A DNA stretch of 64,000 bases. Source: [Clostridium] saccharolyticum WM1 (lineage in GTDB: Bacteria > Bacillota > Clostridia > Lachnospirales > Lachnospiraceae). This document shows positions 6,589 through 14,664 of this stretch, in pieces (the first letter of the stretch is position 1; the number at the start of each line of letters is the position of its first letter). The translations under genes and the position numbers were made by a program. The stretch covers positions 3,410,001 through 3,474,000 of the forward strand of contig NC_014376.1 in the NCBI RefSeq assembly GCF_000144625.1, in the 5' to 3' direction. Under the pieces are notes generated by a model, which saw only the letters and a list, made by a program, of their open reading frames with translations, was not told where the DNA came from and ran no database searches.

Positions 6589-8238
6589 ATGCAAACACAG
6601 ACTATAACACCCATACAGAAAAAGGTCGATGTGATCCCCGCCAATATTCTTTTAACCAAGCCCAATGCCAGAAAGAGAAAGCTGCGTGTGGCGGCCTACT
6701 GCCGGGTCAGCACTGAACAGGAAGAACAACAGTCCAGCTACGCTGCGCAGATTGCTTACTATACTGATAAAATCAGCAAAAACAAGGATTGGGAGCTTGC
6801 CGGTATTTTTGCCGATGAGGGCATCACCGGAACCAGCGCCAAGAAGCGTACCGAGTTTCTCAAGCTCATGGCACTGTGTGAAAAAGGCAAAATAGACATG
6901 GTGCTGACTAAATCGGTTTCCCGGTTTTCCAGAAACACGCTGGATGCCATAGGGTATATCCGGAAGCTCAAGGCAAAGGGTATTCCCATCATCTTTGAAA
7001 AAGAGGGCATCAACACGATGGAGATGGCCAGCGAAATGGCACTGTGCTTCCTCAGCGGGTTTGCGCAGGCTGAGAGTGAGTCCATCAGCCGCAATGTCAC
7101 ATGGGGCAAGCGCCAGAGCTTCAAAAGCGGAAAGGTTCCCTTTCAATATTCCCGTCTGCTGGGTTATGAAAAAGGCGAGGACGGTCAGCCAAAGATCGTG
7201 CCGGATGAAGCGGAAATTGTCAAACGGATTTTCCGGAGCTATTATTCCGGTGCCAGCGTCCGAACAATAAAGGAATCGCTGGAGGCAGATAACATTCTCT
7301 CGCCCACCGGCAAGCAAGAATGGTCAGTTGGCGTACTGCAATATATGCTCCGCAACGAGCGTTACATTGGAGATGCCCTACTGCAGAAAACCTATGTGGC
7401 GGACTGCCTGACCAAGGAAACCCGGAAAAACAACGGCGAAATCCCGCAATATTATGTAACCGGAAACCATGAGCCGATTATATCAAAGGATTTATTCAAC
7501 CTCGTACAGGAGGAAATCGCCCGGAGAGCTGGTAAGAGAAAAGTGGCCAAGAAAGCGGTGAAAACTGAAAAAGGGAAATACAGCAGCAAATATGCGCTGA
7601 CTGAGCTTCTCTGCTGTGGTGACTGCGGGACGCAATATCGCCGGGTTACTTGGGCAAGGAACGGCAAGAAAAAGGTGGTCTGGCGCTGCATCAACCGCTT
7701 GGAATACGGTACGAAATACTGCAAGGAATCGCCCACCATTGAGGAAAGCCGGTTGCACCAAGCCATTGTCACAGCCCTGAATCGGCTGGATGAGGATAAG
7801 GCAGATGTCATTGAAACCCTCAAGGCAGGCCTGCGGCTGGCCATCGGTACGCAGGATGATGACAGTTTCAATGAAGCTGCTGTCAAGAACCGTATCGCTG
7901 AGCTACAGAGCGTCATGATGGATTTAGTGGAACTCAGCTCCAAATCTAGTGCCGGTGCGGATTACTTCGATGCCGAGTTTGAGGAAATAGCTGCGGAGAT
8001 AAAGGGACTGCAGGGGCAGCTTGGGGAGCATCAAGAGCAGACCATGCTCGCCCAAAACACACAAGCTCGAATCCATGAGCTGCTTTACACGCTGGAACAC
8101 ATTGACCTTAGTGTAAAGGAATATCGTGATGATGTAGTTAAGGGGATTATCACCAAGGTGGTGGTTTTATCCACAGATCGAATCCGGATTACTTTTGATA
8201 ACAACATGGAGATGGAACAGGAGCTGCCGGGTGAATAA
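6589..8238 (+). CDS. Large serine recombinase (full length, second copy)
   Basis: 549 residues from the ATG at 6589, which follows GGAAAGGAGTAACC; the frame is open upstream into the previous gene but without a better site. The resolvase domain carries the nucleophile Ser41 in YCRVSTEQ, GIFADEGITGTSAKKRTEF, and LTKSVSRFSRN. The recombinase domain (RLLGYEKGEDG, IVKRIFRSYYSGASVRTI, YIGDALLQKTY), a zinc ribbon (CCGDCGTQYRR ... WRCINR ... YC) and a coiled-coil C-terminus follow. It is a diverged paralogue of the enzyme at 4149-5723. Recombinase genes commonly lie at the very end of an element, so the att junction is expected shortly after 8238. A three-recombinase cluster of this sort is known from some streptococcal integrative elements such as the ICESp2905 type. 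Confidence 0.93.
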   Translation: MQTQTITPIQKKVDVIPANILLTKPNARKRKLRVAAYCRVSTEQEEQQSSYAAQIAYYTDKISKNKDWELAGIFADEGITGTSAKKRTEFLKLMALCEKGKIDMVLTKSVSRFSRNTLDAIGYIRKLKAKGIPIIFEKEGINTMEMASEMALCFLSGFAQAESESISRNVTWGKRQSFKSGKVPFQYSRLLGYEKGEDGQPKIVPDEAEIVKRIFRSYYSGASVRTIKESLEADNILSPTGKQEWSVGVLQYMLRNERYIGDALLQKTYVADCLTKETRKNNGEIPQYYVTGNHEPIISKDLFNLVQEEIARRAGKRKVAKKAVKTEKGKYSSKYALTELLCCGDCGTQYRRVTWARNGKKKVVWRCINRLEYGTKYCKESPTIEESRLHQAIVTALNRLDEDKADVIETLKAGLRLAIGTQDDDSFNEAAVKNRIAELQSVMMDLVELSSKSSAGADYFDAEFEEIAAEIKGLQGQLGEHQEQTMLAQNTQARIHELLYTLEHIDLSVKEYRDDVVKGIITKVVVLSTDRIRITFDNNMEMEQELPGE

Positions 8239-8252
8239 AAATAGCAGGTGAA

Positions 8253-8277
8253 GTCGCCACAAATGCTGGCGGCTTTT
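8253..8277 (+). terminator. Terminator after the recombinase operon
   Basis: Stem GTCGCCA (8253-8259) with TGGCGGC (8267-8273), then TTTTC, 14 bases after the stop codon. The base composition falls to AT-rich immediately after, consistent with an element end in 8240-8420. Confidence 0.7.
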
Positions 8278-8421
8278 CTCTTTGGGCAGAATTTCTGCTG
8301 TTTTTCAATCTGTTTCACCATAATACTGTGAATATTTCCATAATTTACACGAATCTGATTGCTTTATTCGCCGCTGCGATATATAATATATACAATATTT
8401 ATTCGGCAAAGGAACGTTTTA

Positions 8422-8604
8422 ATGGACTATATGACAGCAAAAGAAGCAGCGGAAAAATGGGCGATCACTCCACGCCGGGTACAGGTGCTTTGCGCACAGG
8501 GCAAAATATCTGGTGCTGTTCGGTTTGGGGTTACTTGGGCTATACCTAAGGATGCGGTGAAGCCCAAGGATGGGCGGCGCAGAATACAAAAAGCTGAAAG
8601 ATAA
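8422..8604 (+). CDS. Excisionase-like HTH protein, first gene of the FRG operon
   Basis: 60 residues beginning MDYMTAKEAAEKWAITPRRV, then QVLCAQGKISGAVRFGVTWA and a basic tail. It is a paralogue of the HTH protein at 1167-1352 (same MDY start, AAxKW core, RRVQ helix, VRFG wing, IPKD). The ATG at 8422 follows AAAGGAACG; the longer frame from 8359 is not supported. The FRG-domain gene starts only 18 bases downstream, so the two are likely co-transcribed, which makes this a probable regulator of that operon. An excisionase role for the recombinases upstream is the alternative. A stretch of TATATAATATATACAATA just upstream (about 8379-8397) could hold the promoter. Confidence 0.75.
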   Translation: MDYMTAKEAAEKWAITPRRVQVLCAQGKISGAVRFGVTWAIPKDAVKPKDGRRRIQKAER

Positions 8605-8622
8605 ATACCGAGGAGTTATTCA

Positions 8623-10044
8623 ATGAAAACAACTGTTATTAGTTCTTTTGATGATTATGTTACTTACACAGAAAACTATAAAAACAATTACTATTTTAGA
8701 GGACAAGCAAATTGCCAATGGGAAATAGCTCCATCTTTGTTTAGAAAAAAAGACTGTCTACCGTTGGAATGTGAAAAAATTCAGGAAGAGATGAAACTAT
8801 CCAAATTGGATGTTTTTTCTTCAATATTTAAACTTCAGCACTATGGGTTTCCAACGAGAATCTGTGATTTAAGTATTAGTCCACTGAGTTCATTGTTTTT
8901 TACTATAGAAGATAATTCTCAGAGTAACTCCGATGGCGTTGTATATGTTTTTAATAAAGAGCTTGCTATTCCATTTAGCAGCAAAGAGGTTGTGTTGTTT
9001 TCAAAAGTTCTTCTAAAAAATTACCCAACCATTGACGCATTAGAGGATGATATATTCTCAAAGAATCAGATTCAAGAAATCTTATCTTCGAATTATATAA
9101 TACAATATGACTATCATTTTTCTTATACGAACCAAAGAGCTATTCTTCAAGGAGGTACAGGAATATTATTTGGATTTGATTGCAGTAATGATGTAATTAG
9201 TCCTATTGGCAAAAAAGGTCTTGACGCTTATATAGATGAAAAAATTATTATTCCCCGTGATATTAAACGTGAAATAAGCGACAGATTAAGGAAACTCGGT
9301 TTTATACACGATGTTTTATATCAAGTTTTTGAAAGCACAAATACAACCAAAAATTTTTCATTAACTAAAACTAAGTTTGATATTCATGATAAATATGAGT
9401 TTAGAAAGATTCTTGCCAATTATCAAATTAGTAGTATTAACTTTGACAAAGAAGAATTGATTAAAAGAATTGCTGAAATTTATAAAAATCTATTTCTTGC
9501 ATATGGTGCTAATGCTCGTATATGGTTATACATTTATCTTGATGAAAATGATCTGACTGAAGGCAACTTTATTTGTAGAACAGAATGGCGTCAAGATTGT
9601 CCTTACACAATTAAATGGACTAAAGATTATTTTACCAGAAGATTCAGCTATATAAATGAACAGGCCTCTGAACAGGAGATAATCAGGAAATTCAGCGATT
9701 TAATTCATTTGATTGATCCCGCATTCGATGATATATCGCATTTTGTTTCTAATAATATATATTCGATAGAGGACTTAATAAATAAAATACAATCGTATAA
9801 AAAGCAAGTTAAAATGGCATCTTTTAGATCTGACGATATTCCAAAAGGTAACTGTGACATTGAGAAATTTTCAAATGCTGCTTATGCATATATCAAAGAT
9901 GTAGAACGCCTTATTGATGAAATGTTGTTATATACTTCCAGAGGGGAGAAAGAACAATTTCTTAAGTACTGGGTGGAAGTTCTTGTAAAAGATTGTAAGA
10001 AATCCAAAGAACGTTTGGAAAAGATGGAGGTAAAACATGATTAA
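8623..10044 (+). CDS. FRG-domain protein (putative defence effector or sensor)
   Basis: 473 residues. The N-terminal third is an FRG domain: NYYFRGQANCQWEIAPSLFR (about 21-40), a helix with E...L, LQHYGFPTRICDLSISPLSS (the QHYG.PTR.LD signature, about 82-101), SDGVVYVF, and TNQRAILQGGTGILFGFD near 170-190 as the closing QR..Q.G.F element. The C-terminal 270 residues are helical, without signal peptide or membrane segment, and not recognised. FRG domains are of unknown biochemical activity and are often found in genomic islands. The start follows GAGGAG. The gene is AT-rich compared with the recombinases, and its 3' end overlaps the next gene by eight bases, so the two are coupled. A toxic effector role is inference. 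Confidence 0.85.
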   Translation: MKTTVISSFDDYVTYTENYKNNYYFRGQANCQWEIAPSLFRKKDCLPLECEKIQEEMKLSKLDVFSSIFKLQHYGFPTRICDLSISPLSSLFFTIEDNSQSNSDGVVYVFNKELAIPFSSKEVVLFSKVLLKNYPTIDALEDDIFSKNQIQEILSSNYIIQYDYHFSYTNQRAILQGGTGILFGFDCSNDVISPIGKKGLDAYIDEKIIIPRDIKREISDRLRKLGFIHDVLYQVFESTNTTKNFSLTKTKFDIHDKYEFRKILANYQISSINFDKEELIKRIAEIYKNLFLAYGANARIWLYIYLDENDLTEGNFICRTEWRQDCPYTIKWTKDYFTRRFSYINEQASEQEIIRKFSDLIHLIDPAFDDISHFVSNNIYSIEDLINKIQSYKKQVKMASFRSDDIPKGNCDIEKFSNAAYAYIKDVERLIDEMLLYTSRGEKEQFLKYWVEVLVKDCKKSKERLEKMEVKHD

Positions 10045-10783
10045 AGTTGTATATTTTGATGACTTGTCAGCAACAGATTATCTAAACATATATGATGGTG
10101 GAGAAAAAATACAAACTAAAAATAAAATTGAAGAAAAAAATAAAGAGTTAGCAAGTAAGACTTCTGCTAATTTGTTTGCTAAGCTAAGCTGGCTTCCTTT
10201 TTTAGGTGGCAGTGCTGAAACAAGTGCAAGTGCAGACTTTTCATTAAGCGGGTCGTCCTTAGTAAAAACTACACTATCAAATACTGTTTTAACAGACTTT
10301 TTGAATAGAGCTCAAAATGATGAAAGAATATGTGTATTTAATGATTATAAAGTAAGAGCTTATAAAAACTCTATCGCATTTTTTAAAATGTTTACACCCT
10401 TTTTAAAAATTACAAAATCCGACTTCACTACCGATGAGGGTTTTGTTTTCGATATTTCTAAGTTAGATGAGGCTTTTACCAGCGGCAAAGGATATTATGA
10501 ATTAATTGCCGAGAATACCGTAGGTGGGATGCTGAAAAAGTACATATTCCGTTTCAACATTGTATCTTTCAGAAATAATTATAGTATAGCTGATTTATCT
10601 AAAATGGATTTAAATTATTATGCAGTCAAGGTCGGAAAATCTGAGGAAGAGATGTTGGATATTAGTAAGGAGTTTAATTTTGAGCAGAAATCAATAAGTT
10701 CTGCTTTTGATATTATTGAAGATCAAAGTAACGGCAATGCCTTGGATGTATTCGACGTAATTCTTGCTGGAGTAGATATATGA
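10037..10783 (+). CDS. DUF6414-like protein
   Basis: 248 residues beginning MIKVVYFDDLSATDYLNIYD. This start (VVYFDE/D.SATDYL.I..GG) resembles the DUF6414 family. A low-complexity linker (residues about 33-75, rich in Ala/Ser/Lys: KELASKTSANLFAK, SAETSASADFSLSGSS) joins it to a C-terminal domain of mixed strands. No catalytic motif, signal peptide or classical membrane helix is evident; the glycine/alanine stretch LSWLPFLGGSAETSAS is weakly hydrophobic and might contact membranes or pack in an assembly. It overlaps the FRG gene by eight bases and the ATPase gene by four, so the three are made together. A bridging role between FRG protein and ATPase is inference only. Confidence 0.75.
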   Translation: MIKVVYFDDLSATDYLNIYDGGEKIQTKNKIEEKNKELASKTSANLFAKLSWLPFLGGSAETSASADFSLSGSSLVKTTLSNTVLTDFLNRAQNDERICVFNDYKVRAYKNSIAFFKMFTPFLKITKSDFTTDEGFVFDISKLDEAFTSGKGYYELIAENTVGGMLKKYIFRFNIVSFRNNYSIADLSKMDLNYYAVKVGKSEEEMLDISKEFNFEQKSISSAFDIIEDQSNGNALDVFDVILAGVDI

Positions 10784-11910
10784 AGAAAATTACTGTTTTT
10801 TATGGTCCTAAAAAAGGGTATGAAAAACTAATACCAAATGACAACACTTCATTATCAGAATTTATAACCAATGATGATGCAAAAAGGAAAGAGATCATCA
10901 TTAAGCAACAAAACCAAGGACAAGAATATGAAGCGGAGAAAATTAAAACTCATATTGATAATTTAGTTGCTTATTCAGAATCATATGCTGGAATTACCGA
11001 GGGGGCCGTTCAAAGCTTTATCAGCATATTAAGCGGATATGATATTGATAATCTATTTCTTCAAAATCCGCCCATTCAAATACGGCAACAATTTGAACAG
11101 ACTTTCCCCAAAATAGTTGAAGTAAAAAAATATAATTATAAAACATTGACTAAATCAGCTTTCTTAAAAATAAACAATTCTTTTTCTGAATATATTGTTG
11201 GACAAGAGAAAGCTAAAGAACGTATTCTTGTTTCATTATACCCTTTGCTAAATAAATCTAATAGAAAACCTATGGTCTTGATGTTTTATGGCCCTTCGGG
11301 GGTAGGCAAAACAGAAACGGCAAAATTCATTAGCAAAACACTGGGTGAAAAACTATTCAGAAAACAATTTTCAATGTTTCATAGTGGAGAGTTTAGCGGT
11401 TATTTATTTGGAGGGAATCATTCACAACCATGTTTTGCTAAAGATTTGTTAGAAAGGGAATCAAATGTAATTTTGCTTGATGAGTTTGATAAACCGGCAC
11501 CTGTGTTTCATAGTGCTTTTTATCAGCTGTTTGATGAGGGTGTTTTTGAAGATAAAAATTATCATGTCGAATTATTTAATTCAATAGTCATATGTACATC
11601 TAATTACCAAAATGAGGAGGAAATTAGAAAGCATTTGGGCGATCCAATCTTTTATCGGTTTGATCGATTTATAAAGTTTGATACCTTATCTTTAGAATCA
11701 ATAAAGAAAATTATTGACATATGTGTGTCAAACAAAATGAAAACCATTGATCTCAAGGAAAGGAAAATCGTTAATATCAAGAGAATTAAAAATATTATGT
11801 ATAGTAATGCCTCCAGATTTACCAATGTAAGACAAGTCGATAAAATAGTGCAGGAATTTATCGATATGGAATTGGTTAATAGATTTATATTGAATAACTC
11901 AAAAAAGTAA
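10780..11910 (+). CDS. Clp/AAA_2-type AAA+ ATPase of the FRG operon
   Basis: 376 residues. The N-terminal 130 residues start with ITVFYGPKKGYEKLIP and are specific to this family. The AAA+ core begins near FSEYIVGQEKAKERILVSLY, with Walker A GPSGVGKTETAKFI (about residues 170-183), Walker B NVILLDEFDK (about 229-238), sensor 1 IVICTSN, and an arginine-finger-like FYRFDRF. These are the features of ClpA/ClpB second-domain or torsin-like ATPases that remodel proteins. The small C-terminal lid domain is present (NASRFTNVRQVDKIVQEFI). No protease gene or ClpP-docking loop is visible. ATGA overlap couples it to the DUF6414-like gene. It probably senses or remodels a partner and controls the FRG protein; this is inference from gene order. 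Confidence 0.85.
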   Translation: MKKITVFYGPKKGYEKLIPNDNTSLSEFITNDDAKRKEIIIKQQNQGQEYEAEKIKTHIDNLVAYSESYAGITEGAVQSFISILSGYDIDNLFLQNPPIQIRQQFEQTFPKIVEVKKYNYKTLTKSAFLKINNSFSEYIVGQEKAKERILVSLYPLLNKSNRKPMVLMFYGPSGVGKTETAKFISKTLGEKLFRKQFSMFHSGEFSGYLFGGNHSQPCFAKDLLERESNVILLDEFDKPAPVFHSAFYQLFDEGVFEDKNYHVELFNSIVICTSNYQNEEEIRKHLGDPIFYRFDRFIKFDTLSLESIKKIIDICVSNKMKTIDLKERKIVNIKRIKNIMYSNASRFTNVRQVDKIVQEFIDMELVNRFILNNSKK

Positions 11911-11958
11911 TGCCCCTTTATTAGTGCATCTATTTTGACCTAATGACACAACAACAAT

Positions 11959-11991
11959 CCCGCGTAAATCTAGGGTTTACGCGGGTTTTCT
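11959..11991 (+). terminator. Terminator of the FRG operon
   Basis: Perfect 10-bp stem CCCGCGTAAA (11959-11968) with TTTACGCGGG (11976-11985), then TTTTCTT. It lies 48 bases past the ATPase stop codon. Confidence 0.88.
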
Positions 11992-12161
11992 TATGCCTTT
12001 TAAGATGTCTGTTGATCAGCGGCGTCCTGAGGTTTCTGCAAAATTGCAGCGTTGTCGAACGAAATGTACCGTATCTATTTTTTTATCTGCTCCATGCAAG
12101 CTTGACAAATCTGATACTTTTGAGGTAATATGGAGAAAGCAATAAAAGGAGATCAAATACT

Positions 12162-12310
12162 ATGCGGCAAGGTATTCTTAAATAACAATCAACTGAATGA
12201 TGGAAGGTATGAACTATTTAGCCTAATTACAGATGTAATAGGTTTGTTTTTATACCTTGATTTAAGAATACTTTCATATTTTATTGATGATGCCGCGCTG
12301 TAGATTTTTT
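12162..12310 (+). promoter_or_regulatory. Leader peptide and long-range stem ahead of the ribosomal protection gene
   Basis: AAAAGGAGATCAAATACT precedes a seven-codon frame MRQGILK (12162-12185). The last codons of this frame (GTATTCTTAAAT, 12172-12183) are exactly complementary to 12260-12271, and GCGGCA at 12164-12169, which includes the start of the frame, is complementary to 12291-12296. A T-run at 12304-12310 follows. A ribosome stalled or delayed on the short frame would break this stem. This is the layout of an antibiotic-responsive attenuator; the drug response is inference. The same bases also allow a 57-residue frame from 12130, which I consider less likely. Confidence 0.65.
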
Positions 12311-12356
12311 CTTTCTAACAGCTTTTCATGTCGTGCTCATAATTGTTATGATAGCA

Positions 12357-12397
12357 ATCCCCTGTGATGAAAGTATTTCAATCACAGGGGATTTTTA
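12357..12397 (+). terminator. Attenuator-type terminator immediately before the Tet-like gene
   Basis: Perfect 12-bp stem ATCCCCTGTGAT (12357-12368) with 12381-12392, loop of 12 bases holding AAAGTATTT, then a T-run. Only about 30 bases separate it from the start codon. Tn916 tet(M) has a terminator in the same place with a similar loop, where transcription attenuation has been proposed. Here too it should halt most transcripts unless antitermination occurs. Confidence 0.8.
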
Positions 12398-12426
12398 TAT
12401 TATAACAATCCAATGAGGTGTAAATT

Positions 12427-14376
12427 ATGAAAATTATGAATATAGGCATCTTAGCTCATGTAGATGCAGGAAAAACAACATTAACAGAGAGTATGCTCTA
12501 TACCAGCGGTGCTATTGCAAAATCCGGACGTGTTGATAGTGGTTCGACGATTACAGATTCTATGACACTTGAAAAGCAGAGGGGAATTACGATACAAGCA
12601 TCCATTGCATCTTATCAATGGAATCATGTGAAAATTAATTTAATAGACACCCCGGGGCACATAGACTTCTATTCAGAAGTAGAGCGTTCATTGAATATAC
12701 TGGATGGTGTCGTTTTGTTAATCTCAGCCAAAGACGGCATTCAGGCACAAACACGGATCCTTTACGATGCAATAAAGAAAAAGAAGCTTCCTGCTTTCAT
12801 TTTTATTAATAAGATTGATCAGCCCGGTATTGATCTTGAGTTGCTTTATAAAGATATCAAAGAGAAATTAGCTTCCCACATTCTTATAATGCAGAGCTTT
12901 AAAAATGATTATACGCTTTCCCCGAAGCAGGTTGACCGATTGTCAGAAGAGTTTAGAGACACAATTATTGAAACGGATGATGCGTTGCTGGAGAAATTTA
13001 TCCTTGATCAGTCTATTACTCCTGAAGAACTGTTAATTAGCAGAAGAAAGAATATAATCAATGGGAAGCTTTTACCTATTTATCATGGCAGTGCGCTTAA
13101 GCATATAGGTACAAAAGAACTAATGGATGCCCTTCTCTTAGAATTCCAGCCTTACCCATTACCCACGGACTCCAAGCTTGCTGCATTGGTATATAAGATT
13201 GAAAGAGATGATCATCGGAATAAGCGCACTTATATGCGTATTTTTGGAGGTTCTATAAAAGCGCGTGATGTGCTGATCCCCGAAGGGCATTCCGACAGCA
13301 TAAAAATAAAAAAGTTAGAAACCTCCTGCAATGGCAAAATTGTAGAAACCGAAAAAATTGAATGCAGTGATATCGCAATTTTTCCCAATGAAGCTCAATT
13401 AAAAATTGGAGACTCCATAGGAGCAATACCGAATAGCAACCTGATTTTGCACAATCATAACCTGATCATGCAGGCCAATATTTCCCCTGTCTTTTCTTCT
13501 GACCGGGCATTTCTATTAGAAGCCTTGTCAGAACTGGCCGAAACGGATCCTCTTTTGCAATATAAATTGGATTCCAGAAGCAGTGATATCACAATGGAGT
13601 TTCTTGGAAAAGTGCAAATGGAGGTCATCGCTGCCTTATTGCAGAGCAGATACCATCTAAAAGTTAAAATAGAAAATGTAACCACCATTTATAAAGAACG
13701 GCCCTTGAAAAAAGCAAACTTTACCGCCCATATTGAAATCCCTCCAAATCCTTTCTGGGCCTCCATTGGTTTATCAATAGAACCTCTTCCGATTGGAGCC
13801 GGATTATATTATGAAAGTAACGTGTCCTATGGGTATTTAAATAGGTCGTTCCAGAATGCGGTTGAAGAAGGCATCCGATATGGATGTGAGCAAGGGCTGT
13901 ATGGGTGGGAAGTAACCGATCTAAAAGTTATTTTTGAATATGGATTGTACTACAGTCCCGTAAGTACGCCAGCTGATTTCCGACATTTGGCTCCGATTGT
14001 GTTTGAGCAGGCTTTGAAACAATCAGGTACAGAGCTGTTGGAGCCATGCCTGTCATTTGAACTTTATGTTCCCCAAGACTGCAATGCCCGTGTTTACAAT
14101 GACTTAAAAAAATTTCATGCAGATATTGAGTCAATAAAAACAAAGCATCATGAAATCGTAGTGGCTGGAAAAATTCCGGCCCGCACATCACAATTATACA
14201 AAGAACAGCTTTCAGAGCTCACAAAAGGCCGCGGAGTTTTTTTAACAGAACAGGCAGGGTACCAGAAAAATACCGGAGAAATTTTTACTCAGGCCAGAAA
14301 ACCGGATGACCGGTTGGATAAAACCCGCTACATGTTTGATAAGGCCTGTATCGGCAATGAAGATACTAAAATGTAA
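12427..14376 (+). CDS. Tetracycline resistance ribosomal protection protein, Tet(M)/Tet(Q) group
   Basis: 649 residues, full length for the family (about 640-660). It is an EF-G-like GTPase: G1 AHVDAGKTT (about 10-18), G2-like RGITIQASI, G3 DTPGHIDF, G4 NKID, and the family ending region KERPLKKANFTAHIEIPPNP, PLPIGAGLYYESNVSYGYLN, and VTDLKVIFEYGLYYSPVSTP ADFR. These proteins bind the ribosome and dislodge tetracycline. By eye the N-terminus is closest to Tet(M) and the C-terminal half has many Tet(Q)-like segments (PPNP, PLP.G, SPVSTPADFR), so it is probably a less common class rather than tet(M) itself. Neighbours are the FRG operon upstream and chromosomal rib genes downstream; transfer with the mobile element is likely. 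Regulation is through the leader at 12162-12397. Activity is not shown by sequence alone. Confidence 0.88.
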   Translation: MKIMNIGILAHVDAGKTTLTESMLYTSGAIAKSGRVDSGSTITDSMTLEKQRGITIQASIASYQWNHVKINLIDTPGHIDFYSEVERSLNILDGVVLLISAKDGIQAQTRILYDAIKKKKLPAFIFINKIDQPGIDLELLYKDIKEKLASHILIMQSFKNDYTLSPKQVDRLSEEFRDTIIETDDALLEKFILDQSITPEELLISRRKNIINGKLLPIYHGSALKHIGTKELMDALLLEFQPYPLPTDSKLAALVYKIERDDHRNKRTYMRIFGGSIKARDVLIPEGHSDSIKIKKLETSCNGKIVETEKIECSDIAIFPNEAQLKIGDSIGAIPNSNLILHNHNLIMQANISPVFSSDRAFLLEALSELAETDPLLQYKLDSRSSDITMEFLGKVQMEVIAALLQSRYHLKVKIENVTTIYKERPLKKANFTAHIEIPPNPFWASIGLSIEPLPIGAGLYYESNVSYGYLNRSFQNAVEEGIRYGCEQGLYGWEVTDLKVIFEYGLYYSPVSTPADFRHLAPIVFEQALKQSGTELLEPCLSFELYVPQDCNARVYNDLKKFHADIESIKTKHHEIVVAGKIPARTSQLYKEQLSELTKGRGVFLTEQAGYQKNTGEIFTQARKPDDRLDKTRYMFDKACIGNEDTKM

Positions 14377-14396
14377 CCAGCGATAAAAATAGAAAT

Positions 14397-14447
14397 GTGC
14401 TTCAAAAAATGATATCCTTTCTATCCGGATGTCATTTTTTGAAGCAC
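14397..14447 (+). terminator. Terminator after the Tet-like gene
   Basis: Perfect 16-bp stem: GTGCTTCAAAAAATGA (14397-14412) with 14432-14447. The stretch 14450-14660 that follows shows no gene or clear signal and probably marks the junction to chromosomal DNA. Confidence 0.85.
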
Positions 14448-14664
14448 TTATTAAATCAATGATTCCTGCTGCTTCACAGGCAGTTTCATTCCTATTTTTA
14501 CATATGATAGTTGTTCTTCCATGTGGGTGACGGCTTTATGCCCATCATGGGGTATAAAAGATAAGATAGCGGACATCCCAGCAGGGGGCCGGTCTGAATG
14601 GAAAAAACCATATCACATCATACCCCAATCATTATTCCTGCTTACTATACTGAATGGAGTTTTC

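Noticed and set aside
12130..12303. 57-residue frame ahead of the Tet-like gene
   Set aside because: Its ATG has no good ribosome site, while the internal MRQGILK frame has an excellent one; the stems fit a regulatory leader.
12427..14376. Annotation as tet(M) itself
   Set aside because: Many differences from Tet(M) are visible by eye; only the family assignment is supported.
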